From contig NC_081410.1 in NCBI RefSeq assembly GCF_030272615.1, positions 289,227,957 through 289,291,956 of the forward strand: 64,000 nucleotides of DNA. The letters run 5' to 3'. Below, in pieces: positions 34,403 to 46,274 of this stretch. How positions within the stretch are numbered: position 1 is the stretch's first letter; each line of letters opens with the position of its first letter. A program made the position numbers and the translations under genes. Below the pieces are notes generated by a model. That model did not search any database and had not been told where the DNA came from. It saw only the letters and a program-made list of their open reading frames with translations. Origin of the DNA: Cryptomeria japonica. Lineage: Eukaryota > Streptophyta > Pinopsida > Cupressales > Cupressaceae.

Positions 34403-37400
34403 CTATTTACAGTAGGCTTCTCTGATATAATTAGTGTCATCCTCTAAATAAAACACCTCATTAGCTAATAGATAAGCAACCTTATTACCTTCCCTTAGAG
34501 TATGGGAAATGAAAACACTATTGTAGTCATTTAATAACTTTTTAGCACTTTCAATGATATTGTAAATGTTCCAAGAGGGAGAACTAATGCCTTTGATAGC
34601 CTGAATAATATTGAGGGAGTCCCCTTCCAGCCATATTTTTAAAAATTTAAAACCTTGTGCAAGCTGGAGGCATTTTAACATTGCCTGAGCTTCAACAACA
34701 TGATTGTTTTGAAATCTAAAGGGAGAGGCAATAGCAGCAACACAAACACCATGAGTATTTCTGATGACTCCTCCCCCTCTTGACTTCCCAGGATTGCCTT
34801 TGGTTGCCCCATCAAAATTCACCTTGACCCAATCATGAAAGGGAAATCTCCAAACAACATTTTCTCTCCAAATCTTAATGTCAGATTTGCAAATCTTGTG
34901 AATCAAATTCCATTCGGTGAGGATACCTTTCTCAATATCATTCATATTAAGATAACTCCACTGCTTGTTGTTTCTGTGAAGAATGTTTATGTTTTCTTTA
35001 GTTTCCCTGCAAATCTTTTCAAAAACCACTTGAGACGTACACTTAGCCTCCCTAAAAATTCTATTATTTCTCTCCTTCTAGATATACCAATAGGTCAAAC
35101 AAAGGATCAAGGACCAGAGGGTCTTGATGAGAGGAAATTTGGTGGGAAAGATCCATTGCCAAATGACTTCCTTGAGACTGTTATGCATAACCCATTCAAC
35201 TTTCCATTGCACCCAAAATTTACTCCAGATTTCTAAGGTAAAGGAGCAATGGATAAACAAATGATCCATAGATTCTGCCTCTTTCTAATATAACTCACAC
35301 CTGTTAGGAAACATGAAACCTCTACGAGCCAAGTTATCAATGGTAAGAATCTTGTTGTGAACTACAAGCCAAAAAAACATGTTAACTTTAGGAATAAGGA
35401 CTCTAATCCAGATTTTAGTCCATATTGGGTTGCTGACATGAGTAATAGTTTTTTAATAAGTAGATGCAATAGTGAGGTTAACCCTGGGATTACTCTTCCA
35501 AAGAAACACATCATCAAAGTCTTTTTTAACAGAAAAGGACAGTAGGTCGTGCTGAAGCAACGAAAACCTAACATAAATAGCATCAAGCCTCACCCATTTA
35601 TTCTCCTTCCTGTAATTACAAACCATAGACCCATACCTTCTTTTGCATTCATCAATGAAATGGCTACAATCCTGATTAAAGAGAGGCTCCTCTTTAATCC
35701 AAACATCCTCTTAGAACCTGATTTTGTCACCTTTGCCAAGGACCCATCCAACTCCGGCTTTAGCAATTTTTGTGGACTTGATTATACTATTCCATATGAA
35801 AGACACAATAGGGATGTCTTCAGAGTAGAGAAGAGAATGAAGTGATTGGTCATGAATATATTTATCAAACCACACCCGATTCCAATCTTTCTTAATTCCA
35901 TAATCCCTCTATATTTGTTTAGCAAGTAGAGCTTTATTAAAAGTTTTAATAACTTTAATACCTAAATCCCCCTTGCACTTAGGATTACACACTTTGTCTT
36001 AGGCAACCAAGGCTATTCTTTTTTTGTCTTCTACCCTAGACCAAAGAAATCTTTTTTGAATCCTCTCTAAAGCTTCAACAATTTTAGCCAAAATACCAAA
36101 CAAGCTAAGAGCATAGACAGGAAGATTCTGGAGGGTGGCTTGAAGAAGCTAAAGCTTACCTGCTTAAGATAGCATAGATCCTTTCCAACCAACCAATTTC
36201 TTGTTGATTTTATCAATTAACAAGTTCTAGAAGGAGTTTGGGGGAACCAAACCTAGAGGGAGACCCAAATAAGTGGAGGGGAGCATTTCCACCTTACAAC
36301 CAATGATGTTAGCAATTCTCTGTTACCTCATAATAGGGGTATTTATGAAATAAATAGCTGACTTCTCCCAATTAACTTGTTGATTGGTCGCCAAAGAATA
36401 AGAGCTAAGAGCACCTTTGAAGGCTGCAACCTTACCAACAAAAGAATATCCCATTAAAATTGTGTCATCAACAAACTATTGATGAGTACAAGACACATTA
36501 GTAGAGGAAGGTTGAATTCATTTGATGGTTTTATTCACTTTCATTTTTTGAATCAGTCTACTCATACTCTCCACCAAGATTGTAAAAATAATAGGAGAAA
36601 TAGGGTCTCCTTGCTTGAGTCCCCTAGAAGATTTAAAAAATCTAGATGAAGACCCATTAATAAGGATAGAAATCAGTTCTATGATAACTTTAATTACCTT
36701 CTTATCAAATCCAAAGGCCTCCATAATCCTGAAAAGAACCTACCATTCCACTCTATCATAGGATTTTGCTAGATCCAATTTTATTAGAAACCCTTCTTTA
36801 TTAGAAACATTAAGAGAATGGATATTCTCATGCATAAGAATAATAGAATCCAAAATCTGCCTACCAGGGACAAATCCTTTTTGCTCCTCAGAGATGACAA
36901 AGGGGAGAACAGCCAAAAGTCTAGAAGTCATAACTCTAGAAATAATCTTATAAAAGGAGTTACAAATACTTATAGGCCTGAAATTTCCCATAGAGTCTAC
37001 CCCAGCCACCTTAGGAATTAGGGCAATAAAAGTAGAATTGATTTTCTTAAGGATTCTTCTGGACTTGAATAATTCTTTAACAACATTGACCATATCTTTC
37101 CCCACAATATGCCAATATTCCTGAAAGAAGAACATGGGAAAACCATCCGGGCCTGGAGCCTTATCCCCTTGAAAATCGAAGACAATTTTTTTAATTTCAT
37201 CAGCAGTAGGGATAGCATATAGAGTCTTATTCTGGTGAGGCTCAATAATCTTGGGAATGTTATCAACCAGGTCTTGTTGCTTAGAAATGTCAATATCCCT
37301 ACTACCAGTGAGGAGCTAAGAGAAGAACCTAACTGCTTCATCCCCAATGTCATCATCTTTAAGAAGAATTTTTTCATCAGCAATTAATCTAGATATGTTG

Positions 37401-38528
37401 TTGGCAGCTTTATGTTTCATGGAAGTCATGTTAAATAATTTAGTGTTTCTATCCCCAGCTTCCAACCAAATAGCCCTAGATCTCTGTCTCTAGTAGATTT
37501 CCTCCCTGGATATGGTGTTGTGAAGTTTAGCTAGAATATCATCTTCCTTAGCCTTGGGATACTTATTATAACCATCTTTCTGAATAGAGTTTTGGATTTG
37601 TTCTAATTCCTCCTTCAAATTTTTTTTTCATTCAAAAATATCTCCAAAAACCTTCTTATTCCAAATCTTGATATTATCTTTGATGTTTCTAAATTTTTTA
37701 GCAACTTTGTACATGGCAGATCCATCCACATTAATATTCCACCAATTGGCAATGTATTTTTCCAAAGATGGGTGTGATATCCACATTTTCTCAAACCACA
37801 AAGGAAAACAACATTTTCTCTTAATAGACTCAGCAACAAAAGAAATGGGATAATGATCCAAGCCAATTCTGTTGATGATAGACAAAGAACATCTATGTGT
37901 AAGGATCCAGTCATGAGTGATAAGGGATCTATCAAGCCTTACCTGAATGAGGTCTCCTCCCTCCCTTTGATTAGACCAAGTGTAGGAAGCTCGAGTAAGA
38001 TCAAAATCAATCAAGGCATTGGCATTGATGAAGTCCATCAGGTCAGTCCTTCTATCCAATTGGGCTTGAGTTCCTCCAAATTTGTCAATTCCTTGCAATA
38101 GGGTATTGAAATCTCCCATCAACAGCCAGCTATCCTGAGAAAAAAACCTTCTTTTCTACTGGATCTTGTCCCAAAATTTACTCATAGTAGCTTTGGAATT
38201 TGGGGCATAAATCTTGGTAACCACCCTTTCCTTTCCTTCATTAATACTTTTTACTTTCATTGACATAATATTACCATCTTCATCTATCAAAATCTCCAAA
38301 AAGAGTTTTCTTGTTCCAGAATATAGCCACCCCACTTGATGCCCCATTCGAGCTACTACCACAAACTCCTCCCTATTTAAAGAATTTCAAATTTTCAACT
38401 TTTTCCTTACTCATTTTGGTTTCCTGAACCAAGATGATATCCGGCTTATGATCTCTAATAAGATTCCATAAAACATCCTGTTTATGGAGACCATTTAGGC
38501 CTCAAATGTTCCAGGAGATTACCTTCAT
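34403..38528 (-). pseudogene. LINE ORF2: endonuclease, RT, zf-RVT, RNase H
   Basis: ATG at 38,528 (MKVISWNI, the APE start). Endonuclease motifs: ILVQETK, MGDFNTLLQGIDKFGG, TWSNQREGGDLIQVRLDRSL, LDHYPI (38,528-37,600). RT: FIALIPKVAGVDSMGNFRPISICN, KGFVPGRQILDSI, LIKLDLAKSYDRVEW, GLKQGDPISPIIFTILVE and the catalytic FVDDTILMG (37,400-36,400). A zf-RVT-like ESMDHLFIHCSFTLEIW lies near 35,260. RNase H: VKVNFDGATKGNPGKSRGGGVIRN, VEAQAMLKCL, WLEGDSLNIIQAI (about 34,860-34,560). Key acidic residues of all three enzymes are visible. Multiple frameshifts and stops break the frame. Confidence 0.9.
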
Positions 38529-38794
38529 TTGGAAACCTGGGAGTAGGATTCCTAAATAGTTCATTGCCTTCCATTGGCTATGTTTTGTTTTCTCTCCTGG
38601 TCCTGGTGCCACTTCATGGGTTTACGACCCTGCGGAGATTTGGAAAGACTAATATCTACCTTAGATCTGGTCCTAGTTTTAACCCCATTAGAGAATCCTA
38701 TTTTCTTATTTTTCTTTTTTCCCACCCCTATTATTTCTTCATCAGCTTCATCTTTGTGAGCAACTTACTTATTATTCCACGGTTCTCCACCTTT

Positions 38795-40191
38795 CTAAGA
38801 GGAGGTGGGAATTTCAGTTCCATCATTTTGAAATAGAGAGTTTAGGTTAACATGAGGCGATCCGAACTTATTCTTTTTTCCAACAATAATTTTAGGTCCT
38901 TTAAAGTAATTTGGACAAGCTTTATTACTTTTCATTACTGAAACTTGAAGGGCCTCATATTGGGATTCACTCATGTCATCAATCTCACCCTCTTCAAGAA
39001 TTTCTGCTATGGTTACATTGTCTTCCTCCTGAGTCTGTAGAACTTTAAATACATTGACTGTTTTGATCTCAAATCCACTATTTTCATTCTTTTTATCTTC
39101 CTTTTGAAGGGTAACCTTGAGAGGACTAGATTTCCTATCATATTCTATGATATCTTTTAGGTTACTAGGAAGTCCACTCCCTCCTTCCACTCTACTATCC
39201 TCCTTGTTGTTAGTCTTCTCTTTCCATATCTGTTTAACATGATTGACTTCTCGGACTTTTTGGGGTTACTTGGGCAAGCCTTAGCCTAATGTCCAACTTT
39301 CTTATAAGAGAAGCACACAAAGGGGAGGGACTCAAACTCTATGGTTTGTTCCCATAGCCCAAGTTTAGAGTTTATTTCAATAGTACTAGGAAGATCCATA
39401 TTCTAAGAGATATTGACACAAATCCTCACATACACTAGTCTCTTTCATGTTGCTGTCATAGGATCTATAGCAACAAGATCCCCAAAGGAGTTAGCAATAC
39501 CTAAGAAAACATTATCCACCCAAAATTCAAGCAGCAAACTAGGCAGCCTTACCCAGATCAGAGCGGATTCAAAAAAGAAGTCATTGAGTTCCATATTTGG
39601 AGACCATTTTCTTAGGGATAACAAAGATTTACCAAACATCCATGGTCTACCACTCAAGGTCATTTCTAGATCTTCCCCACAAGAGAAGGGGAAAACAAAA
39701 ACATCCCTTGACAGGGAAAAAACATCAACCAAACCTTTCAGCCTCCATTTTCTCTTAACAAAAGATCTAACATCCTCAATATTGGGTCTAGGTCTGACAA
39801 ATTTTCCCACTAGAGAAAAGGCCATTAGAGATATACTATGATCAATAACCATATCTAGTACAATAATAGAAAATTTGCCTATATTTTATCAGAAATATCT
39901 TCCATAGAGGGAGGATGATTTACCAGTGTGTTTGTTTGCAAAAAGATGGTTCCAGGGTTTGAGAGCCTTCACCTCTGTCATCTTTTCCAATTCAGTGTTA
40001 ACAATCTTGGGACTCAATTTTGAGGAATCTTCATTATTTTTACAATCAGGAGGAGGGTCCCGATGCCGTGGGTCCCCATCTTGTCTCCCATCCTCATCAT
40101 CCACTGTAGACCCCACAAGTTGTCCTTGAGCTGCAGAGGTAGTAGAACCAAAGGAACCAACCGCATTGTTCCCTCCATTTGCATAATTCAA
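38795..40191 (-). pseudogene. LINE ORF1 (DUF4283-type RNA-binding protein)
   Basis: ATG at 40,191 (MNYANGGNNAVGSFGSTTSA). The DUF4283-like core at 39,852-39,445 includes FSLVGKFVRPRPNIEDVRSF, GRPWMFGKSLLSLRKWSP, and LIWVRLPSLLLEFW. A CCHC knuckle, CFSYKKVGH.AKAC, lies near 39,290 with a TAG inside. A frameshift leads to a C-terminal acidic tail (39,190-38,795). This is the usual plant L1 ORF1 layout. Confidence 0.85.
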
Positions 40192-40230
40192 ATTTCCCTC
40201 TAGCTACGTTGTTCCCTTCATTCGCAGAAT

Positions 40231-40245
40231 ATCATCATTTGGTCT
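40231..40245. repeat. LINE target-site duplication, copy 2
   Basis: ATCATCATTTGGTCT; see 32,242-32,256. Confidence 0.9.
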
Positions 40246-42629
40246 GTTGGACTTACCTTAGAAACTAATTTCTTCTCAACCTGAGAAGTGTCAATTGCCA
40301 ATACTCTTGTTGGTGAATCTATTTTGCCTACCGATATAGACTTAGTATATTTGACCTTGTCCATCTCAACCTCTTTTGCAACAGTGGCTTCACCACTTAG
40401 CGCATTGTCAATTACTATCGGTGGAGTATTATCCATAGTTTTTCTAGTGTCTTGTACACCCTCTTGCTCAAAATTGGTTTGTGCTGGTATAAAATGTACA
40501 CTCTCTGTGACTTTTGGTTGTGTATGTGTCAAAATTAGAGTAGAACTACCTAAAATACCATTTCCTTTTGATTTGTCAAGAATTGAAGGGGATGTTGCCT
40601 TTGCAAATTCTTCCTAAAATGTGAGAGTCTGGGTTTTTTAGAAAGAATTTTGTCCACCCCTTACTTGTCTCATTTACCACCTCATTTACTCTACCCATCA
40701 TAAGACTTACCTATCAGTTTTACTACTAAAAATTGTCCTATTAGCAGTATCTATACATCTTTTCATCTCTCCATTATTTATAGTGCCACATTGTTCCAAA
40801 AGTGCAACTTCCTTGATTTCCTTATCCCTCTTGATAGCATCAAGTCTCCTAGATTCAAGTTTATTATATAGAGATAAAGGTATCTCTTTCAAAATTTCAA
40901 CTAATGCCTTCTTATAGATATCTATATACAATAAAATAGCTTCCTCTAACTCATTTTGCTCACTTTCTTCAAAAAATTCATAATATTTTGATAAATTCTT
41001 TAATATCCCATCTTTTTTCACTTCATGAATAATTTCAGCACAGTCATTGATGTCTTACCAGATCTGGTATCATCACCTTTTTTCTTTTTTCTTGTTGTTG
41101 CCAGTGTGATTGGTTTCCTCTTCTGCATAGGCTTCCTTACCAGTGGTGGAGGTGTAGTAGGCTGAGCTGCCTATCTGACAAGTCTCCTCCTTGGTTCTTC
41201 CTTTTGTTTCTCTATCGGTGGTTTTACCACATCCTTCCTTTGCACCCTTTTGAAAGCCAGAGGCTCATTATCCTTAGGGTCAAAGTTAGAAGTGATTGGG
41301 GAAATGTGAACTTGTGGCTTCTTCACTTCTTCAGTAACAACCTCTGCCAGTTTGATTGCTTGTTTAGATTGGGAACCGAGCTAAGTATCTATTTTGTAAA
41401 TCACATTTTGCACATATGCATATATTTTATCAATTTTCTTCTGTCTCCTTTTTCTATTGAAACATGTTTTTACTTCAAGAGACTTTTCTCCTGTTGTACC
41501 AAAGTGCTCTGTCTTATCATCCAATGGGGCATCTAACAATATCTTTGCATAAAGCTCAAAAATATTATCATCTACCTCATATACAATCTTAGTGATCTAG
41601 ATTTTCCTGGGTTCAACTGCTTCCATGAGTGTTTCATCAGTTTTCACCATAAAACATATGTCAGTGGAGTACTTCTCCACAATGTTCCTAAAGATTCTTT
41701 GCCTTTGCCTCATATTTTCTTGAAATGTCTTGAAGTAACCCCAAAGCTTCTCATCCCTGCTAGTACCAAAACCAGTGATACCCATTTTGATTTTCATACC
41801 TACCAGTATGTCATGAGCCCATTACTTCTTTCCTAAACTAGGTAGCTCATTCAGGAAATAAAGCATTAAACAGACAATTAAGTTTCCATATCTGAATGTG
41901 CCTTTCTTGGTTCCATGATCTTTTTAAGGCTTAACATTAACTCACTCCTCATCCATTCACATAAGTCTTATTTCACATTATTTATTGACATTTGATATGC
42001 GGCATGAATGCATGAACTTGCAACATAATTCAATCAGTTGGATTGCGTTACCTTATATCCTATAATCATGCTTGTAAATTTTATGTCTGAGTCACTTATT
42101 GTGCTTATCCTCATTGATCTTTTATCTGATGTGGAGCCAGTGAGTTTTTGAACCTCTGTGTTGGAGATTTTCTTACCAGGTTCTTGTCCAACCCTAGGTA
42201 ACTTGGTCACAGCTTGTATATCTTCCTTTGTGATCATATAGGGTTTATCTAACCAAATGAATTCATTATGAATCCTTCTCAGGACGTATTTGATAACTTC
42301 TTCCTTGAATTCTAGTAAATATAGAATACCGGTTAACCCTAGATCCTCAATTGCCTTAAATCTTGGTTTGATCTTTCTAGTGTCTCCCAATATCACTGAT
42401 TGATACATTCTTTTTATATGTTCGGTACCCAAATCCTCAAGAATGCAGTGGATGTATGCCCTCACATCTTCAATATACATTACTCCTTCAGGAACCCTAG
42501 AAAATGCTCCCACAAAGTCTTCCTTCTTTGCAATTTTGGAAACCTCCTTAAAGACAACCTTAACCTATCTTTAACTTCAATGATTGGCAAATTCATAATT
42601 AAAGTAGGAGCGAAAGATCCAGATGCCAT
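40246..42629 (-). pseudogene. N2a ORF2, 5' part
   Basis: ATG at 42,629 (MASGSFAPTLIMN). Pieces: 42,513-42,034 (GVMYIEDVRAYIHCILEDLG; EFIWLDKPYMITKEDIQAV; TSMIIGYKV), 41,797-41,597 (WGYFKTFQENM), a basic Pro-rich linker near 41,150, 41,021-40,707 (Glu/Lys-rich, EESEQNELEEAILLYIDIY) and 40,532-40,246. It aligns with N2b and N3 ORF2 to about 41,050, beyond which only N2a has sequence. The frame continues on the other side of the LINE at 32,256. Confidence 0.55.
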
Positions 42630-42988
42630 GTTACAAAATACATGAGTGAATATTGGTGGACGATTTGAGTGCTTCAAATAATTGCCTGAAATCCTCTCTC
42701 AATGCTTGCTCGCTCTTAGTTCACCTTTACTTCGTTCTGATTGCTTGAATGCTTGGTGAGTGCAAATGAATTCAGTTATCTTCTTTTATCATCAAATAAA
42801 ACCCTAATTTTCTATCATTAATGTTTCACCAACAACCCTACGGATGTCAGATTCATAGTTAAGTGTGAGGGTAACCTTTATCGATGATAAATATAGTTCT
42901 CCATATCTCTTTCCATATCTCCTTAGATCTCTTTTAGGGTAATATGCAATATTTAGCAGTGACTTTGCCAACCCCTAAGTCTTATGCC

Positions 42989-44135
42989 TTAGTTACTAGT
43001 GGAATTTTCTATTGGTGGAGGAATACTCTATTCTACCAGTAGATTTGTGGGTATAGATCCATCTCCAATTTGTTCTTCAGTTTTTCTAACCCATCTCTTG
43101 GTATGATCTTGTTGTATTTCATCTACCTTATGCTTCCCTTTCTCATTGTCTTTATCATTATTAGTCGATTGAGTCTTTCTTCTACAATACTTAGCAATAT
43201 GTCTTATTTTGTTGCATACATAATATGTAATATTGTTCTTCTGAATTGCTTTGACATATCTGGTATTATTATTATTTCTTGACCTACAATGATTAGAAAA
43301 ATGTCCAAACTTTCCACATGCATGACATTTAACATTCATTCTACAGTCTTCTGATTTATGACCATATTTCTTGTAGTTTGTGCATTGACCGGGAACATAA
43401 TTGTATCTTTGATTTGCCTTCTTTCTACATTATTTAGCCATATGCCCAAATTTATTGCAAACAAAACATCTACCATTTAATTTATAAGCATTAGATTTCC
43501 TTACTAGTTTCCTTTGTTTTGATGAATTCTGCATATGCGTTGTTTGATCTTTATTAGCAGTACCGAAGCTTTCACCTTGTACAAATCCAAGTCCTCTAGA
43601 ATCATCAATTTCTTTTTGTATTTTCAAATAAGTCATCCAATTGTGCAACACTGATTCTAAACTTTTCTTTGTATTCTCTTGAAGTAGTCGGATTATCTCT
43701 CAGAGTAGTTATTTGCCTTTCAACTTCTTGTTCATTGTTCTGAGAGTGTGCCAGATAAGTTCTCAACATATTATTCTCATGAGTCAATCTTCCACATTCA
43801 TCAAATTTGTTCTTCAAAGATAAAACAAGACTATCTTTGTTCTTCTTTTTGTCCTCAATATCTTTTGATAACCTCATGGTCAGATCTTGCATTTCATTCT
43901 TCATGAGCATATTTGCTTGACTTAGTTTCTCGCATTGTTCTTTAAGGGCATTCTTCTCCTCATCATCTTGTTGTTGCAAAAGTTATTTCCTCTTAGCTTG
44001 AGCAGATGACAACCTTTCTTGTAGGATAAGAATGAATTCATTTGCAAAATTCAATTCTTCTTGCAATTTCAAGTTCTTCATCCTTTCAGCATCATAATCC
44101 TCAAGAGCCATCTCAAGTTGCCTTTCCATAGCCAT
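42989..44135 (-). pseudogene. N2a gag: coiled coil plus CCHC knuckles
   Basis: ATG at 44,135 (MAMERQLEMALEDYDAERM). Coiled coil through 43,605. Knuckles CFVCNKFGHMAK (43,450), CTNYKKYGHKSED (43,370), CHACGKFGHFSNHC (43,310) and YVCNKIRHIAKYC (43,210), where the motif Gly is Arg in the last. A frameshift lies near 43,980 and another near 43,620. It ends at TAA 42,989. It is the best-preserved of the two minus-strand copies. Confidence 0.72.
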
Positions 44136-44195
44136 ATTCAAAGATTCTAGTTTCAGGATCTTCCTCAAGATGTTAAACTTCTTCCGAGGTATGCA

Positions 44196-44207
44196 ACTCT
44201 GATACCA
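44196..44207 (-). promoter_or_regulatory. N2a primer binding site
   Basis: ACTCTGATACCA, one change from the tRNA-Met site. It lies two bases from the LTR. Confidence 0.85.
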
Positions 44208-44209
44208 AT

Positions 44210-45135
44210 TATTGGGATCTGAGAACACTGAAAGGGTGGGTGAATCAGTATTCTGTCGAAATCAACAATATTTAACTTTATAAACCATGCATGTATGTAC
44301 CGTTAAACAAATAAGCATATAACAAGAAGAAAATACATCATCCACATAAATGAACACCATAACACATAGAATTTATATGTGGAAAACCTCAATGAGAAAA
44401 AACCACCATGGGATTTGTGACCAACAATATCAATTCACTAGCCATATGAAAAGATATTACATAAATAAGGGCCTGCACTTGTAGGAAGGCATACTACCTA
44501 GAGCATACTGCTCATCACTAAAGAGCCTCACTGACTACAAGCTTTCTGCCAAAGTAAATTACTAAAAATGAACTCAAGAATGCATCTATTATGCTAGATA
44601 GAGTTCTGGTTCTGGTTCTGCTCTGTATCAGTTCACAATCTTGAACTATTACCGGTATTGCTTCTCCTCCAAGATTTTTTTTCCTAGCTATCTATAGATT
44701 ATTGTATGATATAATGTTTGTATGCAGAAATGATCTCCATACACATATTTCACATCTCTCAATTCTTCTATATATCTATTTCTATACCATCATAATGCCA
44801 TCATCACTATATCTAAATTTTCCTACCAGACTAACTTATATACCTATTACATATGATATGCCTTATGTCGGCTTACAATGCATTTACAAAAGATATTCAA
44901 TGTCAGCCTCGACAATAATTAGAAAATAATTTACAAAATATATCTTCCTTTATGTCAGCTTCATGAAGTACTGATATCGGTGCCGGTGTAGCCCTAAATG
45001 CTTCCAGTCTTGGTATCTGTCAGTATATGCCTCCTAGTGTCAGTTTGTGACTTCCATCAAGTCTTATTGCCTTCTATCTGATCTTATTGCCATCAATGAC
45101 AACAAAATAAATCCAATGAGTGTCAATTGCCATCA
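44210..45135 (-). repeat. N2a 5' LTR
   Basis: 926 bp. Matches 30,385-31,295. The end next to the PBS reads TATTGGG where the other copy has TGTTGGG. Confidence 0.88.
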
Positions 45136-45882
45136 GTGTTACGACATGCAAGGAGAAATCAATCAAGTGTTCATCAAGAAGAAGAAGAAGAGACTAAGTG
45201 TGAGGAAGAACCAGGTTGAAGTGTTCAACTGACATCAATGAAGCAACCAACAGCCAGTTATTGAGTCAGATAGAGGAGAGAACTGGTAGAAGAAGTGTAG
45301 AAGACTAGAGAGAAGGCATGCATAGAACTGGAAGAAAATAGTACTGGTGGAGAGCAACAAAGTAGCTGAGAGAAGTACAAAACCGGTTGAGAGTAGAACT
45401 AGAATATAAGGTGAAGAGGAAAAACCAACAGTGAACTGGATAGAAGATCCAACTGAGATATTTGTAGAAGAGTTACACAATTCATTTGGAATAAGGCTAT
45501 TAACTTGTAAATGATTATTTTTTGTAATCACTGAGTTGGAGCTAGGTGCAGGGGTTGGTGCTCCTTGTGTTGGTGCCCTAAATTAGGGGTTCGTGCCCTA
45601 AACATTATAATCAGAAATTTATTGTGAGGATGGATTGGAGTAGTAGACTCTAGCAGCATTTCTCACCAAGGTTTTTCCTATCTTGGGTTTTCCTCGTATA
45701 TGCTAGTGTTATTTGATGTCCTTTTATGTGTGAGTGCATTTATGATTAGTCTCCCTTCTAACTGGTAAGTCTTTATTTAGTTAGATCTGATAACTGGTAT
45801 ACTCACATAGAATAGTTAAAGGGAAAAGTTTGAGAACCATTGATTCACCCCCTCTCAGTGGTGCATTGTGTCTAACACAAAG

Positions 45883-46274
45883 AAGAATCAAGTTTGATTG
45901 TGCAGACTGCCCTACATGCAAAAAGAAGAAACTTGTGGGTTGTAGATAGTGGTTGTTCCAACCACATGACCGGTGATAAAAAGAAATTTATCAAGCTTGA
46001 AGATTGGAATGGAGGCTCAATAAGATTTGGAGATAACTCCTCTATCAAGATAAAAGGAAAAGGTACTCTGAATATAGATGGAAAATTAAAGGCCAATGAT
46101 GTATATTATGTGGAAGGTTTGAAGCATAATTTACTAAGTGTAAGTCAAATGTGTGATAAAGGTTACAAATTCACTTTTGACTCTACTAGGTGCTATATAA
46201 GAAAAGAGAGTACCAGTCATATTATAGCAAAAGGAAAAAGAATAGATGGAAATCTATACAATCTCAAGGAATGA
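45883..46274 (+). pseudogene. C2 protease
   Basis: WVVDSGCSNHMTGDKKKF is the Copia retropepsin active site with DSG intact; GLKHNLLSVSQM follows. The 127-codon open stretch begins five bases after the S2 TSD, and the natural N-terminus lies on the gag side of S2. It ends NLYNLKE before a stop at 46,272-46,274. Confidence 0.9.

Larger units (their letters stand above)
32257..40230 (-). mobile_element. Full-length LINE (non-LTR retrotransposon) with a third ORF
   Basis: 7,974 bp between 15-bp TSDs. On the minus strand: a 39-bp 5' leader, ORF1 (40,191 to about 38,795), ORF2 with endonuclease, RT, zf-RVT and RNase H (38,528 to about 34,403), an additional ORF3 (34,068-32,445), a short 3' UTR, and a short A-rich tail (AATAAAAAAT). 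It is longer than the 6-7 kb usual for plant L1 elements, and ORF3 explains the difference. All ORFs carry stops or frameshifts. Confidence 0.88.
30385..45135 (-). mobile_element. N2a: non-autonomous LTR element with gag and ORF2, interrupted by a LINE
   Basis: 5' LTR 44,210-45,135, PBS 44,196-44,207, gag 44,135-42,989, ORF2 42,629 down to 40,246 and then (across the LINE) 32,256 down to 31,489, PPT 31,296-31,307, 3' LTR 30,385-31,295. Without the LINE the unit is about 6.8 kb. It encodes no protease, integrase or RT. The low flank is the N2b internal region, so no TSD can be tested there. Confidence 0.8.
26375..45877 (+). repeat. Solo LTR S2, split by N2
   Basis: LTR sequence at 26,375-27,238 starts TGTTGGCATTGTGTTGTCATTG, nearly the same as the C2 3' LTR start. 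Sequence at 45,136-45,877 ends ..GATTCACCCCCTCTCAGTGGTGCATTGTGTCTAACA. The two halves total about 1.6 kb, close to the 1,730-bp C2 LTR, and are flanked by CAAAG on both sides. There is no internal element sequence of its own. Between the halves lies the minus-strand N2 tandem. Confidence 0.82.

Noticed and set aside
38564-40617. Several + strand ORFs over the LINE ORF1 region
   Set aside because: Antisense to ORF1 and ORF2, which have clear domain motifs on the minus strand.
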